From Candidatus Woesearchaeota archaeon (GTDB lineage Archaea; Nanobdellota; Nanobdellia; Woesearchaeales; GCA-2686295): a stretch of DNA of 35,593 nucleotides. The stretch's first letter is position 1, and each line of letters opens with the position of its first letter. Both the position numbers and the translations under genes were made by a program. This document shows, one piece after another, positions 27,545-35,593 of the stretch. The DNA lies in the NCBI GenBank assembly GCA_002686295.1, contig NZBB01000012.1:1-35593 (forward strand). Direction: 5' to 3'. The notes under the pieces were generated by a model. It searched no databases and was not told the DNA's origin. It saw only the letters and a program-made list of their open reading frames with translations.

Positions 27545-29291
27545 TATAAACACCTTTTAATTCATCATAAATTTCACTCGGATAAAATGTTCTGCCATTA
27601 TATTTTAACACTTTTTTTTCAATTTTAAAACCTGTAAATTCACTTATAATTCCTGCCAACTGAGCAGATTTGTTCTCTTCTACATCAACAACATTCTTTG
27701 AGTTTTTCAAGAATTCTCTAACATATTCTGAATGAAAAGGAAAAACATATACAAAATGCAAAAAATTTGCTTTAATGCCGTCTGATTCTAAATAATCCAT
27801 TGCTTCAAGTATTGCACCCTTTGTAGAACCCCAACTAATTATTGTCAAATCGGCTTTTTTTGGCCCATATAATTTTGGCAAAGGAATTTCTTTTTCTGCG
27901 GTTTTAAGTTTTCTGAATCTTTTATCTTCCTGTAAAATTTTATTATCTCCTTTCTCACAAATCTCTCCGTATTCATTATGCTCATCACTGCTTGATCTAA
28001 ACATACACTTTTGACCTGGTATTGCTCTTGGCGACACTCCGTTTTCTGTAATCATAAACCTCTTATAATCTTTCAAATTAGCAGCTTCTTCATCTGACAA
28101 TAACAATCCTCTATCTATCTTTAAATGCGAAGTATTAAACTTTGGTATTGATTTATAAGATACTGCCAAATGCTTGTCTGAAACAATAAATACAGGCAAC
28201 TGATATTTTTCTGCAAAGTTAAAAGCATTGAATGTTTCATAAAAACATTCTTCAACATCTCCTGGAGCAATTACTATACGAGGAAATTCTCCGTGACCAA
28301 TGTTTAAAACAAATTTTAAATCTCCCTGACCTTGTCTTGTTGGCAAACCAGTTGAAGGACCAGGTCTTTGAACATTTACTATCACTAATGGAACCTCAGT
28401 CATTCCAAGAAGACTTATTGTTTCTGACATCAAAGCTAAACCACCTCCACTTGTTGAAGTCATTGAGCGAACACCAGCATAAGATGCTCCTAAAGCCATA
28501 TTTATAGCTGAGATTTCATCATCGGCCTGTTTCATAACCACTTCTGAATCTAATTCTTTCTTTGCATAATAATTCATTATAGAGGATGCAGGAGTCATCG
28601 GATAAGCAGACAAGAATTTACAACCAGCTTTTATAGCTCCAAGACCTATTGCTTGGTTCCCTGTCAAAAGCATTCTTTTTTTCCTTGTTTTTTTCTTTAG
28701 TTTTACCTCAAAATCAGATAGATAATTTTTCTTCACATAATCATATCCTTTTTTTGCAGCTCTAACATTTAACTCTGCAATCTTGCTACCTTTTTTCTTT
28801 TTTGAATTAACCCCTCTAATTGCTTCAGCAAGATAATCAAAATCATAATCCAAAACAGCTATTGAAGCACCCAAAAGGACCGAATTCCTCATAATTTTTA
28901 TAGCGCCTTTTATACTCTTTAGAATTTCCATTAAAGGAACATTATAAAGTCTTATATCATATCTTATACTACATTCATCTATGTTCACTTCATTTGCATC
29001 ATATATTATTCCACCACCAGCAGTTACAAAATTCTTATGTCTTATAATTGTGTCCTTATTAAGAGCTGCAACTAAATTATACAATAATATAGGACAAGTA
29101 AGTTCTCGCTCTTCAACTCTTACACCAAAAGAGTTATGACCTCCTCTTATAAGTGAAGGATATTCTACATGCGTAAAAACATTCAGCCCACCAAGAATCA
29201 TGGCTCTAGCAAATTTTTGTCCTGCAGTCATTATTCCATAACCTGCTTCTCCTCCAACCAACCAAGAAAGTTTATTTATATCAATCGCCAT
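27537..29291 (-). CDS. 2-oxoacid:ferredoxin oxidoreductase alpha subunit (gamma-alpha fusion)
   Basis: GGEAGYGIMTAGQKFARAMILGGLNVFTHVEYPSLIRGGHNSF (gamma) fused to GNQAIGLGAIKAGCKFLSAYPMTPASSIMNY...VQRPGPSTGLPTRQGQGDL (alpha). Confidence 0.93.
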   Translation of the reverse strand: MAIDINKLSWLVGGEAGYGIMTAGQKFARAMILGGLNVFTHVEYPSLIRGGHNSFGVRVEERELTCPILLYNLVAALNKDTIIRHKNFVTAGGGIIYDANEVNIDECSIRYDIRLYNVPLMEILKSIKGAIKIMRNSVLLGASIAVLDYDFDYLAEAIRGVNSKKKKGSKIAELNVRAAKKGYDYVKKNYLSDFEVKLKKKTRKKRMLLTGNQAIGLGAIKAGCKFLSAYPMTPASSIMNYYAKKELDSEVVMKQADDEISAINMALGASYAGVRSMTSTSGGGLALMSETISLLGMTEVPLVIVNVQRPGPSTGLPTRQGQGDLKFVLNIGHGEFPRIVIAPGDVEECFYETFNAFNFAEKYQLPVFIVSDKHLAVSYKSIPKFNTSHLKIDRGLLLSDEEAANLKDYKRFMITENGVSPRAIPGQKCMFRSSSDEHNEYGEICEKGDNKILQEDKRFRKLKTAEKEIPLPKLYGPKKADLTIISWGSTKGAILEAMDYLESDGIKANFLHFVYVFPFHSEYVREFLKNSKNVVDVEENKSAQLAGIISEFTGFKIEKKVLKYNGRTFYPSEIYDELKGVYNG

Positions 29292-29389
29292 TAAAACAAT
29301 ATTTAAAATTAAATATATTTAAATGTATTTTAGCATTACAAAGTAGTTTAAAAAAAACTTTTATAAAGAATAAACCATTAAATGAATTT

Positions 29390-30148
29390 ATGAAGACTAT
29401 TTCTTTCAAAAACAAAGAGGACGAAAAACTTTCCGGATTATTGTCAAAAAACAATGATTCAGATATAGTTATAGTATTAAGTCATGGTTTTCTAAGCGAT
29501 AAATTTCATTCTGTTGTCACAGTTGTTTCTGAAGAGTTGTCTTCAAAAGGTTTTAACACTTTCATCTTTGACTTTTCAGGTAATGGTGAGAGCGAAGGTC
29601 TTATCGGAGATTCGTCATACATTAAAGAACAGGACGACCTTGTTTCGGCAATTGATTTTCTTGAAAACAATGGTTTCAAAAAGTTCTGTCTTATAGGTCA
29701 TAGCATGGGCGGAGGAGTTTCAATAATAACTGCTTCAATCGATAAAAGAGTCAAGTGGCTTGTTGATTTGGCTTCTCCTGGTTTTCCTGAGAAAATAAAG
29801 GAGCGAAGGTTTAATGCTGAAAAAATTCTCGAAGCTTATAAAACCGGAAGCACTAGTTATGAATTTGGTAATGAAAAAACACTTAAATTCAATAAAAAGT
29901 TTTTTGAAGATCTTGAAAAAATAGACATCTTTAAATCTATAAAAAAAGTTAAAATGCCTTTATTAATAGTTCATGGTACAAAGGACTTGGCTGTTGATTT
30001 AGAAGAGTCTGAAGAATTATTTACAATTGCAAATAATCCCAAAACAATAAAAATTATAAGCGGAGCAGACCATTGTTTTTCAGATGCAAATTCAATGAGC
30101 GAATTATTAAAATCTGTTAATAAATGGGTTTTAAAATGGGTAAAATAA
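29390..30148 (+). CDS. Alpha/beta hydrolase (S33-like serine hydrolase)
   Basis: LSHGFLSDK, FIFDFSGNGESEG, LIGHSMGGG, LIVHGTKDLAV, GADHCF. Confidence 0.88.
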   Translation: MKTISFKNKEDEKLSGLLSKNNDSDIVIVLSHGFLSDKFHSVVTVVSEELSSKGFNTFIFDFSGNGESEGLIGDSSYIKEQDDLVSAIDFLENNGFKKFCLIGHSMGGGVSIITASIDKRVKWLVDLASPGFPEKIKERRFNAEKILEAYKTGSTSYEFGNEKTLKFNKKFFEDLEKIDIFKSIKKVKMPLLIVHGTKDLAVDLEESEELFTIANNPKTIKIISGADHCFSDANSMSELLKSVNKWVLKWVK

Positions 30149-30579
30149 TTGCAATCTTATTTTTTACTTTATTTCTGATTGGTTGTTCGAATAATGTTGA
30201 ACCTGTGTTTAAATATGAAGAAGCAAAGGTTGTCATTGGTAACTTCACTGTTTCTGTTGAAATAGCTGATAATTATGAAAAACAAATGAGGGGATTAATG
30301 TACAGAACAAAACTTGAAGAAAATAAAGGAATGCTGTTCATATTTAATGAAGAAAAGTTTAGAAGTTTCTGGATGAAAAACACATTCATACCATTAGATA
30401 TAATATTCATAAATTCTGATTATGAAATTGTGAAAATTCAAAGAGGCGTTCCTTGTAAAGAAAATTCCTGCAAAACATATAATTCTGAAAAAACAGCGAA
30501 GTATGTGCTTGAAATGAACAAAGGTTTCACAGAAAAAAATAAAATACTTGAAGGAATGAATATAAGTATAATTATTTGA
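30136..30579 (+). CDS. DUF192 family lipoprotein
   Basis: Lipobox LFLIGCSNN; VSVEIADNYEKQMRGLMYRTKLEENKGMLFIF...SFWMKNTFIPLDIIFI is diagnostic for DUF192. Confidence 0.88.
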   Translation: MGKIIAILFFTLFLIGCSNNVEPVFKYEEAKVVIGNFTVSVEIADNYEKQMRGLMYRTKLEENKGMLFIFNEEKFRSFWMKNTFIPLDIIFINSDYEIVKIQRGVPCKENSCKTYNSEKTAKYVLEMNKGFTEKNKILEGMNISIII

Positions 30580-30635
30580 AAAACGCATTTTTCGTTTTAG
30601 AAAAATTTAAATATTTCTTATTAAAATAATAGTTT

Positions 30636-32594
30636 ATGCCTGTTATAGATTCTGTCTCTGTTGAAAAAAGAAAGTTCTCACCAAAGAAGAATTTTGTTAA
30701 AAAATCTCATATAAAGAGTTTCAAAGAATACAAAAAACTTTACAATGAGTCTATAAATAACCCTGAAAAATTCTGGAGTCGAGAAGCTGAGAATCTTGAC
30801 TGGTTTAAGAAATGGAACAAGGTTTATTCTTGGAAGAAGACAAAACTTGAAACTAAGTGGTTTGATGGTGGCAAAATAAACATTTCTTATAACTGTCTTG
30901 ATAGGCATTTGAAAACTAGAGGAAATAAAACAGCTTTAATATGGGAGTCTGATAAAGGCAGAAGTAAACAGTTTACCTATAAACAATTGCATAAAGTTGT
31001 TTGTAGATTTGCTAATGTGTTGAAAAAGCATGGAATGAAAAAAGGCGATAGAATAGTTTTCTATATGCCAATGATTCCTGAACTTGCAATTGGCATACTT
31101 GCATGTACAAGAATTGGAGTTATTCACAGCGTTGTTTTTGGCGGTTTCAGTTCAGAATCTTTAAAAGACAGAATTCAAGATTCAAGAGCTAAGATTGTTA
31201 TAACCAGCAATGCCAGTATTCGCAAAGGACAAGCTATTCCAATGAAGAAAAACATTGATAAAGTTTTGTCAGAGTGTAAGTCTTTAAAGAAGGTCATTGT
31301 TGTTCAACGCGATAAAAGTTTAAAAACTTCAATGAAAAAAAATCGTGATGTATGGTTGCATGAAGAAATCAATTATTCAGACATAAATGATTTTTGTAAA
31401 CCTGCTGAAATGAATTCTGAAGATCCTGCTTTTATTCTTTATACAAGTGGCACTACTGGAAAGCCAAAGGGCGTTGTTCATTCAACTGCTGGTTATCTAA
31501 TGTATGTTTATCTGACTTTCAAATATGTATTTGATTATCGCGAAGAAGATGTTTATTGGTGTACTGCTGATATTGGATGGATAACAGGGCACAGCTATAT
31601 AGTGTATGGTCCTCTTGCAAATGGAGCTACAAGTTTAATGTTTGAAGGAGTTCCAACTTATCCTAATCCTGATCGTGCTTGGAAGATTGTTGAAAAGTAT
31701 AAAGTAAGTGTTTTCTATACTGCACCAACTGCTATTAGAGCGCTTGCAAGATTTGGTGATGAATGGGTTAATAAATGTGATTTGTCAAATTTGAGATTGC
31801 TTGGTAGTGTAGGCGAGCCAATTAATCCAGAAGCTTGGCTTTGGTATCACAAAGTTGTTGGAAAAAATAAATGCCCTATTGTTGATACATGGTGGCAAAC
31901 AGAAACAGGAGGTATTATGATTACTCCTCTACCAGGAGCAATGGATTTAAAGCCAGGATCTGCTTGTTTTCCTTTCTTTGGTATAAAAGCAAATATTTTA
32001 AGAGAAAATGGCAAACCGACCAAAAAAGGCGAAGGAGGTTACATTGTAATTGAACAGCCATGGCCAAGCATGCTTAGAACTGTTTATCGCAATCCAAAAC
32101 GTTTCAGAAAAACATATTTTAGCAAATTCAAAGGCGGAATCTACTTTGCTGGAGATGGTGCTAAACGCGACAAGGATGGTTATTTCTGGATTATGGGACG
32201 AATAGATGATGTAGTTAATGTTTCAGGTCACAGATTTGGAACATCTGAGATTGAAAGTGCATTAGTAAGTTTTAAAGGAGTTGCAGAATCTGCTGTTGTT
32301 CCTTTTCCCCATAAAATAAAAGGAAAAGCTTTATATGCTTTTGTAACTTTAAAAAAAGGATTAAATGAATCTGATGAATTAGTTGCAAAGCTAAGAACAC
32401 ATGTTTCTAAAGTAATTGGACCAATTGCTAAACCTGACAAGATTCAGTTTACAGATGCTCTTCCAAAAACAAGGAGTGGCAAGATAATGAGAAGAATCTT
32501 AAAGGCAATAGCTGAAGGATTGGATGATGTTGGCAATACAACAACTCTTGCCAATCCAGAAATTGTTGAAATTCTAAAAAAGGAAAGAGTTTGA
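30636..32594 (+). CDS. acs: Acetyl-CoA synthetase (AMP-forming)
   Basis: LYTSGTTGKPKGVVHSTAGYL, DTWWQTETGGIMITPLPGA, GRIDDVVNVSGHRFGTSEIESALV, PKTRSGKIMRRILKAIA. Confidence 0.97.
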   Translation: MPVIDSVSVEKRKFSPKKNFVKKSHIKSFKEYKKLYNESINNPEKFWSREAENLDWFKKWNKVYSWKKTKLETKWFDGGKINISYNCLDRHLKTRGNKTALIWESDKGRSKQFTYKQLHKVVCRFANVLKKHGMKKGDRIVFYMPMIPELAIGILACTRIGVIHSVVFGGFSSESLKDRIQDSRAKIVITSNASIRKGQAIPMKKNIDKVLSECKSLKKVIVVQRDKSLKTSMKKNRDVWLHEEINYSDINDFCKPAEMNSEDPAFILYTSGTTGKPKGVVHSTAGYLMYVYLTFKYVFDYREEDVYWCTADIGWITGHSYIVYGPLANGATSLMFEGVPTYPNPDRAWKIVEKYKVSVFYTAPTAIRALARFGDEWVNKCDLSNLRLLGSVGEPINPEAWLWYHKVVGKNKCPIVDTWWQTETGGIMITPLPGAMDLKPGSACFPFFGIKANILRENGKPTKKGEGGYIVIEQPWPSMLRTVYRNPKRFRKTYFSKFKGGIYFAGDGAKRDKDGYFWIMGRIDDVVNVSGHRFGTSEIESALVSFKGVAESAVVPFPHKIKGKALYAFVTLKKGLNESDELVAKLRTHVSKVIGPIAKPDKIQFTDALPKTRSGKIMRRILKAIAEGLDDVGNTTTLANPEIVEILKKERV

Positions 32595-32648
32595 TTTTTC
32601 TGTTTCATCAAAAAAAAAGAAAAAAGTTTATAAACAACACAAAAATGA

Positions 32649-32671
32649 TTATTAATAATGATTATTAATAA
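32649..32671. promoter_or_regulatory. Fur/PerR-type operator overlapping the start codon
   Basis: TTATTAATAAT-G-ATTATTAATAA: perfect 11-1-11 inverted repeat with 7-1-7 Fur-family architecture; centre G is the third base of the ATG at 32658. Confidence 0.65.
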
Positions 32672-33062
32672 GAAATTATTGACAACAAGAAATACTATTC
32701 AGAAAAAAGGAATTCTAGAATATTTAAAAAATGTTAAAACACATCCAACCGCAGAAATAGTTTTTAAGAAAGTAATAAAAAAAATGCCTAAAATAACCTT
32801 AGCAACAGTTTACAGAAACTTAAATCAGATGGCCGAACAGAAAAAAATATTGAGACTTGAAATAAATAAAGAATATCATTATGATGCTTGCACAAAAAAA
32901 CACCAACATGGAGTTTGTCAAGATTGTGGAAAAATAATTGATTTCTTTCAAAACAACATATCTGATTTTGCAATAAAAAATCTTAAAACTAACAAATTCA
33001 AAGCGAATAATGTATCTATTATGTTTAAAGGATTATGTGATGAATGCGAGGTTAAAAAATGA
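32658..33062 (+). CDS. Fur/PerR-family regulator
   Basis: HPTAEIVFKKVIKKMPKITLATVYRNLNQM, HQHGVCQDCGKIIDF, GLCDEC zinc motifs. Confidence 0.92.
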   Translation: MIINKKLLTTRNTIQKKGILEYLKNVKTHPTAEIVFKKVIKKMPKITLATVYRNLNQMAEQKKILRLEINKEYHYDACTKKHQHGVCQDCGKIIDFFQNNISDFAIKNLKTNKFKANNVSIMFKGLCDECEVKK

Positions 33063-33160
33063 TTGAAGGAGAAAACAAGGAATTTCTTATTAAAGCTTTT
33101 GAAAACGTGAAACCATTAAAACATGTTTCAGAAATATTAGAGTTTATAAAAAACCAATAG
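33059..33160 (+). CDS. Candidate 33-aa microprotein between fur/perR and peroxiredoxin
   Basis: ATGA overlap with the regulator stop; MIEGENKEFLIKAFENVKPLKHVSEILEFIKNQ*; stop followed by GGAGG of the next gene. Confidence 0.5.
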   Translation: MIEGENKEFLIKAFENVKPLKHVSEILEFIKNQ

Positions 33161-33175
33161 GAGGAAAAAAATAAA

Positions 33176-33751
33176 ATGGAAGAACAAAAACTTTGTATAA
33201 ACGAAAAAGCTCCTGCTTTCACAGCAGAAGTTTACCACAACAACGAGATAAAGAAAGTAAGCTTAAAAGATTATGAAGGCAAATGGACAGTCTTATTCTT
33301 TTACCCTGCAGACTTTACTTTTATCTGCCCAACAGAATTAGGAGAGTTGGCAAACAAATATGATGAGTTAAAAAAACTAGGTGTTGAAGTGTTAAGTGTA
33401 TCAACAGACACAACATTCGTTCATAAAGCCTGGCACGACAATTCTAAAACAATCAAGAATGTTAAGTTTCCAATGGTTGCAGATCCAACCGGACAAATAT
33501 GTAAAGATTACAAAACTTACATCCTGGAAGAAGGTCTTTCTTTAAGAGGAACATTCATAATAGATCCTGATGGAGTATTGAAAGCTTTTGAAGTGCATGA
33601 TAATTCAATAGGTAGAAGTGTGGATGAACTTATAAGAAAAATACAGGCAGCACAATTTGTCAGAGAAAATGGAGGAGAAGTTTGCCCTGCAAACTGGAAA
33701 CCAGGATCTAAAACATTAAAACCAGGTTTAGATTTAGTTGGAAAAATATAG
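33176..33751 (+). CDS. ahpC: 2-Cys peroxiredoxin (AhpC-like)
   Basis: FFYPADFTFICPTELGELANKYDELKKLGVEVLSVSTDTTFVHKAWHD and GGEVCPANWKPG. Confidence 0.95.
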   Translation: MEEQKLCINEKAPAFTAEVYHNNEIKKVSLKDYEGKWTVLFFYPADFTFICPTELGELANKYDELKKLGVEVLSVSTDTTFVHKAWHDNSKTIKNVKFPMVADPTGQICKDYKTYILEEGLSLRGTFIIDPDGVLKAFEVHDNSIGRSVDELIRKIQAAQFVRENGGEVCPANWKPGSKTLKPGLDLVGKI

Positions 33752-33761
33752 ATGGAAAAAA

Positions 33762-34136
33762 ATGACTGAAAAAAAACAAATCTATAAATGCCCCTTTTGC
33801 GGAAACGTTGTTGAAGTTGTTTATTCTGGAGAAGAACAATTAGTCTGCTGTAGACAACCAATGAAACAGTTAAAAGAGAACACAGAAGATGCTGCAACAG
33901 AAAAACACATCCCAATAATTGAAAAAACAGAAAATGGGGTGTCAGTTCAAGTTGGTTCTGTTCCACATCCAATGGATGAAGATCACTACATAGTGTTCAT
34001 AGAAATTATAGCAGATGGAAAAATTTATAGACAAAATTTAAAGCCCGGAAACGAACCAAAAGCACATTTTTGTATTGAAGCAAAAGAATTTGCTGTTAGA
34101 GCATATTGTAATTTACATGGTTTGTGGAAGAATTAA
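33762..34136 (+). CDS. dfx: Desulfoferrodoxin/superoxide reductase
   Basis: KCPFCGNVVEVVYSGEEQLVCCRQPM (desulforedoxin), EKHIPII, VPHPMDEDHYI, AYCNLHGLWKN. Confidence 0.93.
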   Translation: MTEKKQIYKCPFCGNVVEVVYSGEEQLVCCRQPMKQLKENTEDAATEKHIPIIEKTENGVSVQVGSVPHPMDEDHYIVFIEIIADGKIYRQNLKPGNEPKAHFCIEAKEFAVRAYCNLHGLWKN

Positions 34137-34163
34137 TTTTTTTATTTTTCTATTATTATTTTA
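34137..34163 (+). terminator. Oligo-T terminator after the oxidative-stress operon
   Basis: T-rich tract tttttttatttttctattattatttta after the dfx stop. Confidence 0.5.
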
Positions 34164-34277
34164 TAAACAAATTCTTCAGAGCTCATGAGTATATTCAGAT
34201 TCTGCATTCACTATACTTGACAAAAAAAATAGCCAATATAAAGAAGACTAATTTGTTTTTCTTCATTAACTAAACAT

Positions 34278-35246
34278 CTAATTATTTTTATTTTTCCATA
34301 AGAATCTTGCTAGTAAGACAACAAATACAATAAATAAAATCATTCCTAAAATATTTGAGTAAGGCCATACTATTAGCAAATCTTGCAAAGAATAGAAATA
34401 TTTTTTTGTCTTGAATATATCAAATACATTAATAAATCCTGTTCCTTTAAATATAAGTAAAAACAATCCCATAATAATAAATAGAATTCCTGCAATTAGA
34501 TTAGTTGAGTGAATGAAATATTTTTTTTCATCAACACTAAATTCAAACATTTTACCTTTGATAAACTTACTTTTTGAAAGATTAAACTTATCATAAAACA
34601 CAGCCAATATAAATAAAGGCATTAGATTTCCTAAAGAGTAAAAAAACAACAACAACGCAGAATAAAAAACATTGTTCAACAAAGCACCTATACCCAGTAT
34701 TCCGGCTAATATAGGACCAAGACAAGCAGTCCACCCAATTGCAAAGAAAACACCAAATAAAAAAGTTCCAGGAATATCATTTTTAAATTTCTTATCGTGC
34801 TTTATAAAAGATGAAAAACCTTTTCCAGAAAAAGATAACACCCCCATTATAAAAAGGAATATTCCAGCCACAAAAATTAACCATTCACTTTTAATAATTT
34901 GTATTGATCTTTCGCCAATAAAACCTGCTATTATACCCATTGTGATAAATGCTGAAGAAAAACCAAAAAAGAACACAAGAGTCATAAAAGTTATGTTCTT
35001 CTTCTCTTTAAATGTATAAGAAAAATAAGCAGGCAGAAATGGAAGTATACAGGGAGATAATATCCCAATAAGTCCTGCAACAAAAGCTATGAAAAAAGAT
35101 ATCTTAACAGAAAAATCAATAGTTGATTGTTTGTTATAATCTATTATTTGTTGTAATCCAACAGAAACATTTGATTGAGCAGAAATTAGATTAACAAAAA
35201 TAAAAAATACGAAAATTGAAAAAAAAAGTTTGTAATTCATTCTCAC
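34278..35246 (-). CDS. ccdA: CcdA/DsbD-like transmembrane thiol-electron transporter
   Basis: GILSPCILPFLPAYFSYTF and AIGWTACLGPILAGILGIGA with the paired TM cysteines; N-terminal signal-like segment. Confidence 0.85.
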   Translation of the reverse strand: MRMNYKLFFSIFVFFIFVNLISAQSNVSVGLQQIIDYNKQSTIDFSVKISFFIAFVAGLIGILSPCILPFLPAYFSYTFKEKKNITFMTLVFFFGFSSAFITMGIIAGFIGERSIQIIKSEWLIFVAGIFLFIMGVLSFSGKGFSSFIKHDKKFKNDIPGTFLFGVFFAIGWTACLGPILAGILGIGALLNNVFYSALLLFFYSLGNLMPLFILAVFYDKFNLSKSKFIKGKMFEFSVDEKKYFIHSTNLIAGILFIIMGLFLLIFKGTGFINVFDIFKTKKYFYSLQDLLIVWPYSNILGMILFIVFVVLLARFLWKNKNN

Positions 35247-35404
35247 CTAACTATTAGTTGCCCAGACATTCTGCCGTGACCTGAGCCACATGACACACTA
35301 CAATAAAATGTAAATGTTCCTTCTTTATCTGCTAAAAACTCAACTGTTTGCTCAGATCCATCACTACCAAGATATAAATCAATTATAAATGATTCTGCTG
35401 TAGA
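35243..35404 (-). CDS. Cupredoxin domain protein with CuA-like motif, 5' part lost at the right-end junction
   Basis: Minus frame ...AESFIIDLYLGSDGSEQTVEFLADKEGTFTFYCSVSCGSGHGRMSGQLIVR*, motif C-x3-C-x3-H-x2-M. Confidence 0.75.
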   Translation of the reverse strand, partial: STAESFIIDLYLGSDGSEQTVEFLADKEGTFTFYCSVSCGSGHGRMSGQLIVR

Positions 35405-35593
35405 TCAAGATTTTGGGACGTTGGGAATAATTTTGAAACAACGTGCATACCATACAAATTTTATCTTTTCAGGGGACCCAAACTTTGATAATATGAAAGG
35501 ATTCTTTAGATCCCATGGTTTTGATAAATTTTATGGCGAAGAAATATTTTCAGATAAAACATTTTCTACTTCATGGGGTGTCTCTGATGAAGC
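35400..35593 (+). CDS. Internal fragment of an LtaS/phosphoglycerol-transferase-like sulfatase-fold protein, open to right edge
   Basis: Plus frame DQDFGTLGIILKQRAYHTNFIFSGDPNFDNMKGFFRSHGFDKFYGEEIFSDKTFSTSWGVSDEA; no start codon in window. Confidence 0.6.

Noticed and set aside
33517-33972. Minus ORF of 151 aa across ahpC/dfx
   Set aside because: Spans the opposite strand of two well-supported genes; no protein-like character.
1-35593. CRISPR arrays, rRNA, tRNA and intact transposases
   Set aside because: Looked for spaced direct repeats, T-arm consensus and transposase motifs by eye on both strands; none found.

Overview
AT-rich, gene-dense contig that looks archaeal, probably DPANN/Woesearchaeota-Pacearchaeota-like. 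That placement is inferred from gene content and promoter style (TTTATATA/TTTAAA boxes about 26-35 nt upstream of starts, many leaderless genes); no phylogeny was possible. Core genes: SRP54, enolase, PEP synthase, two-subunit 2-oxoacid:ferredoxin oxidoreductase, AMP-forming acetyl-CoA synthetase, PRPP synthetase, membrane-bound pyrophosphatase, NucS and NreA repair proteins, a DHH phosphoesterase and a Na,K-ATPase-like P-type ATPase. An oxidative-stress operon (Fur/PerR - microORF - peroxiredoxin - desulfoferrodoxin) sits near the right end. Accessory or poorly characterised parts: an edge-truncated secreted Ig/FN3-like giant protein coupled to a small HTH ORF that lacks an ATG; an M50 protease / Cys-rich anchored protein / M50 protease cluster; a membrane-spanning winged-helix regulator; a TATA-led hairpin ncRNA candidate downstream of SRP54; a structured intergenic region with a MazF/PemK-like toxin remnant; and a CcdA + CuA-motif cupredoxin pair. 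The last ~190 bp switch abruptly to an LtaS/sulfatase-like coding frame, which may be an assembly chimera. No single block is clearly a new system. The best candidates are the M50 cluster, the ncRNA and the HTH/giant surface protein pair. All calls are from reading the sequence, with no database search.
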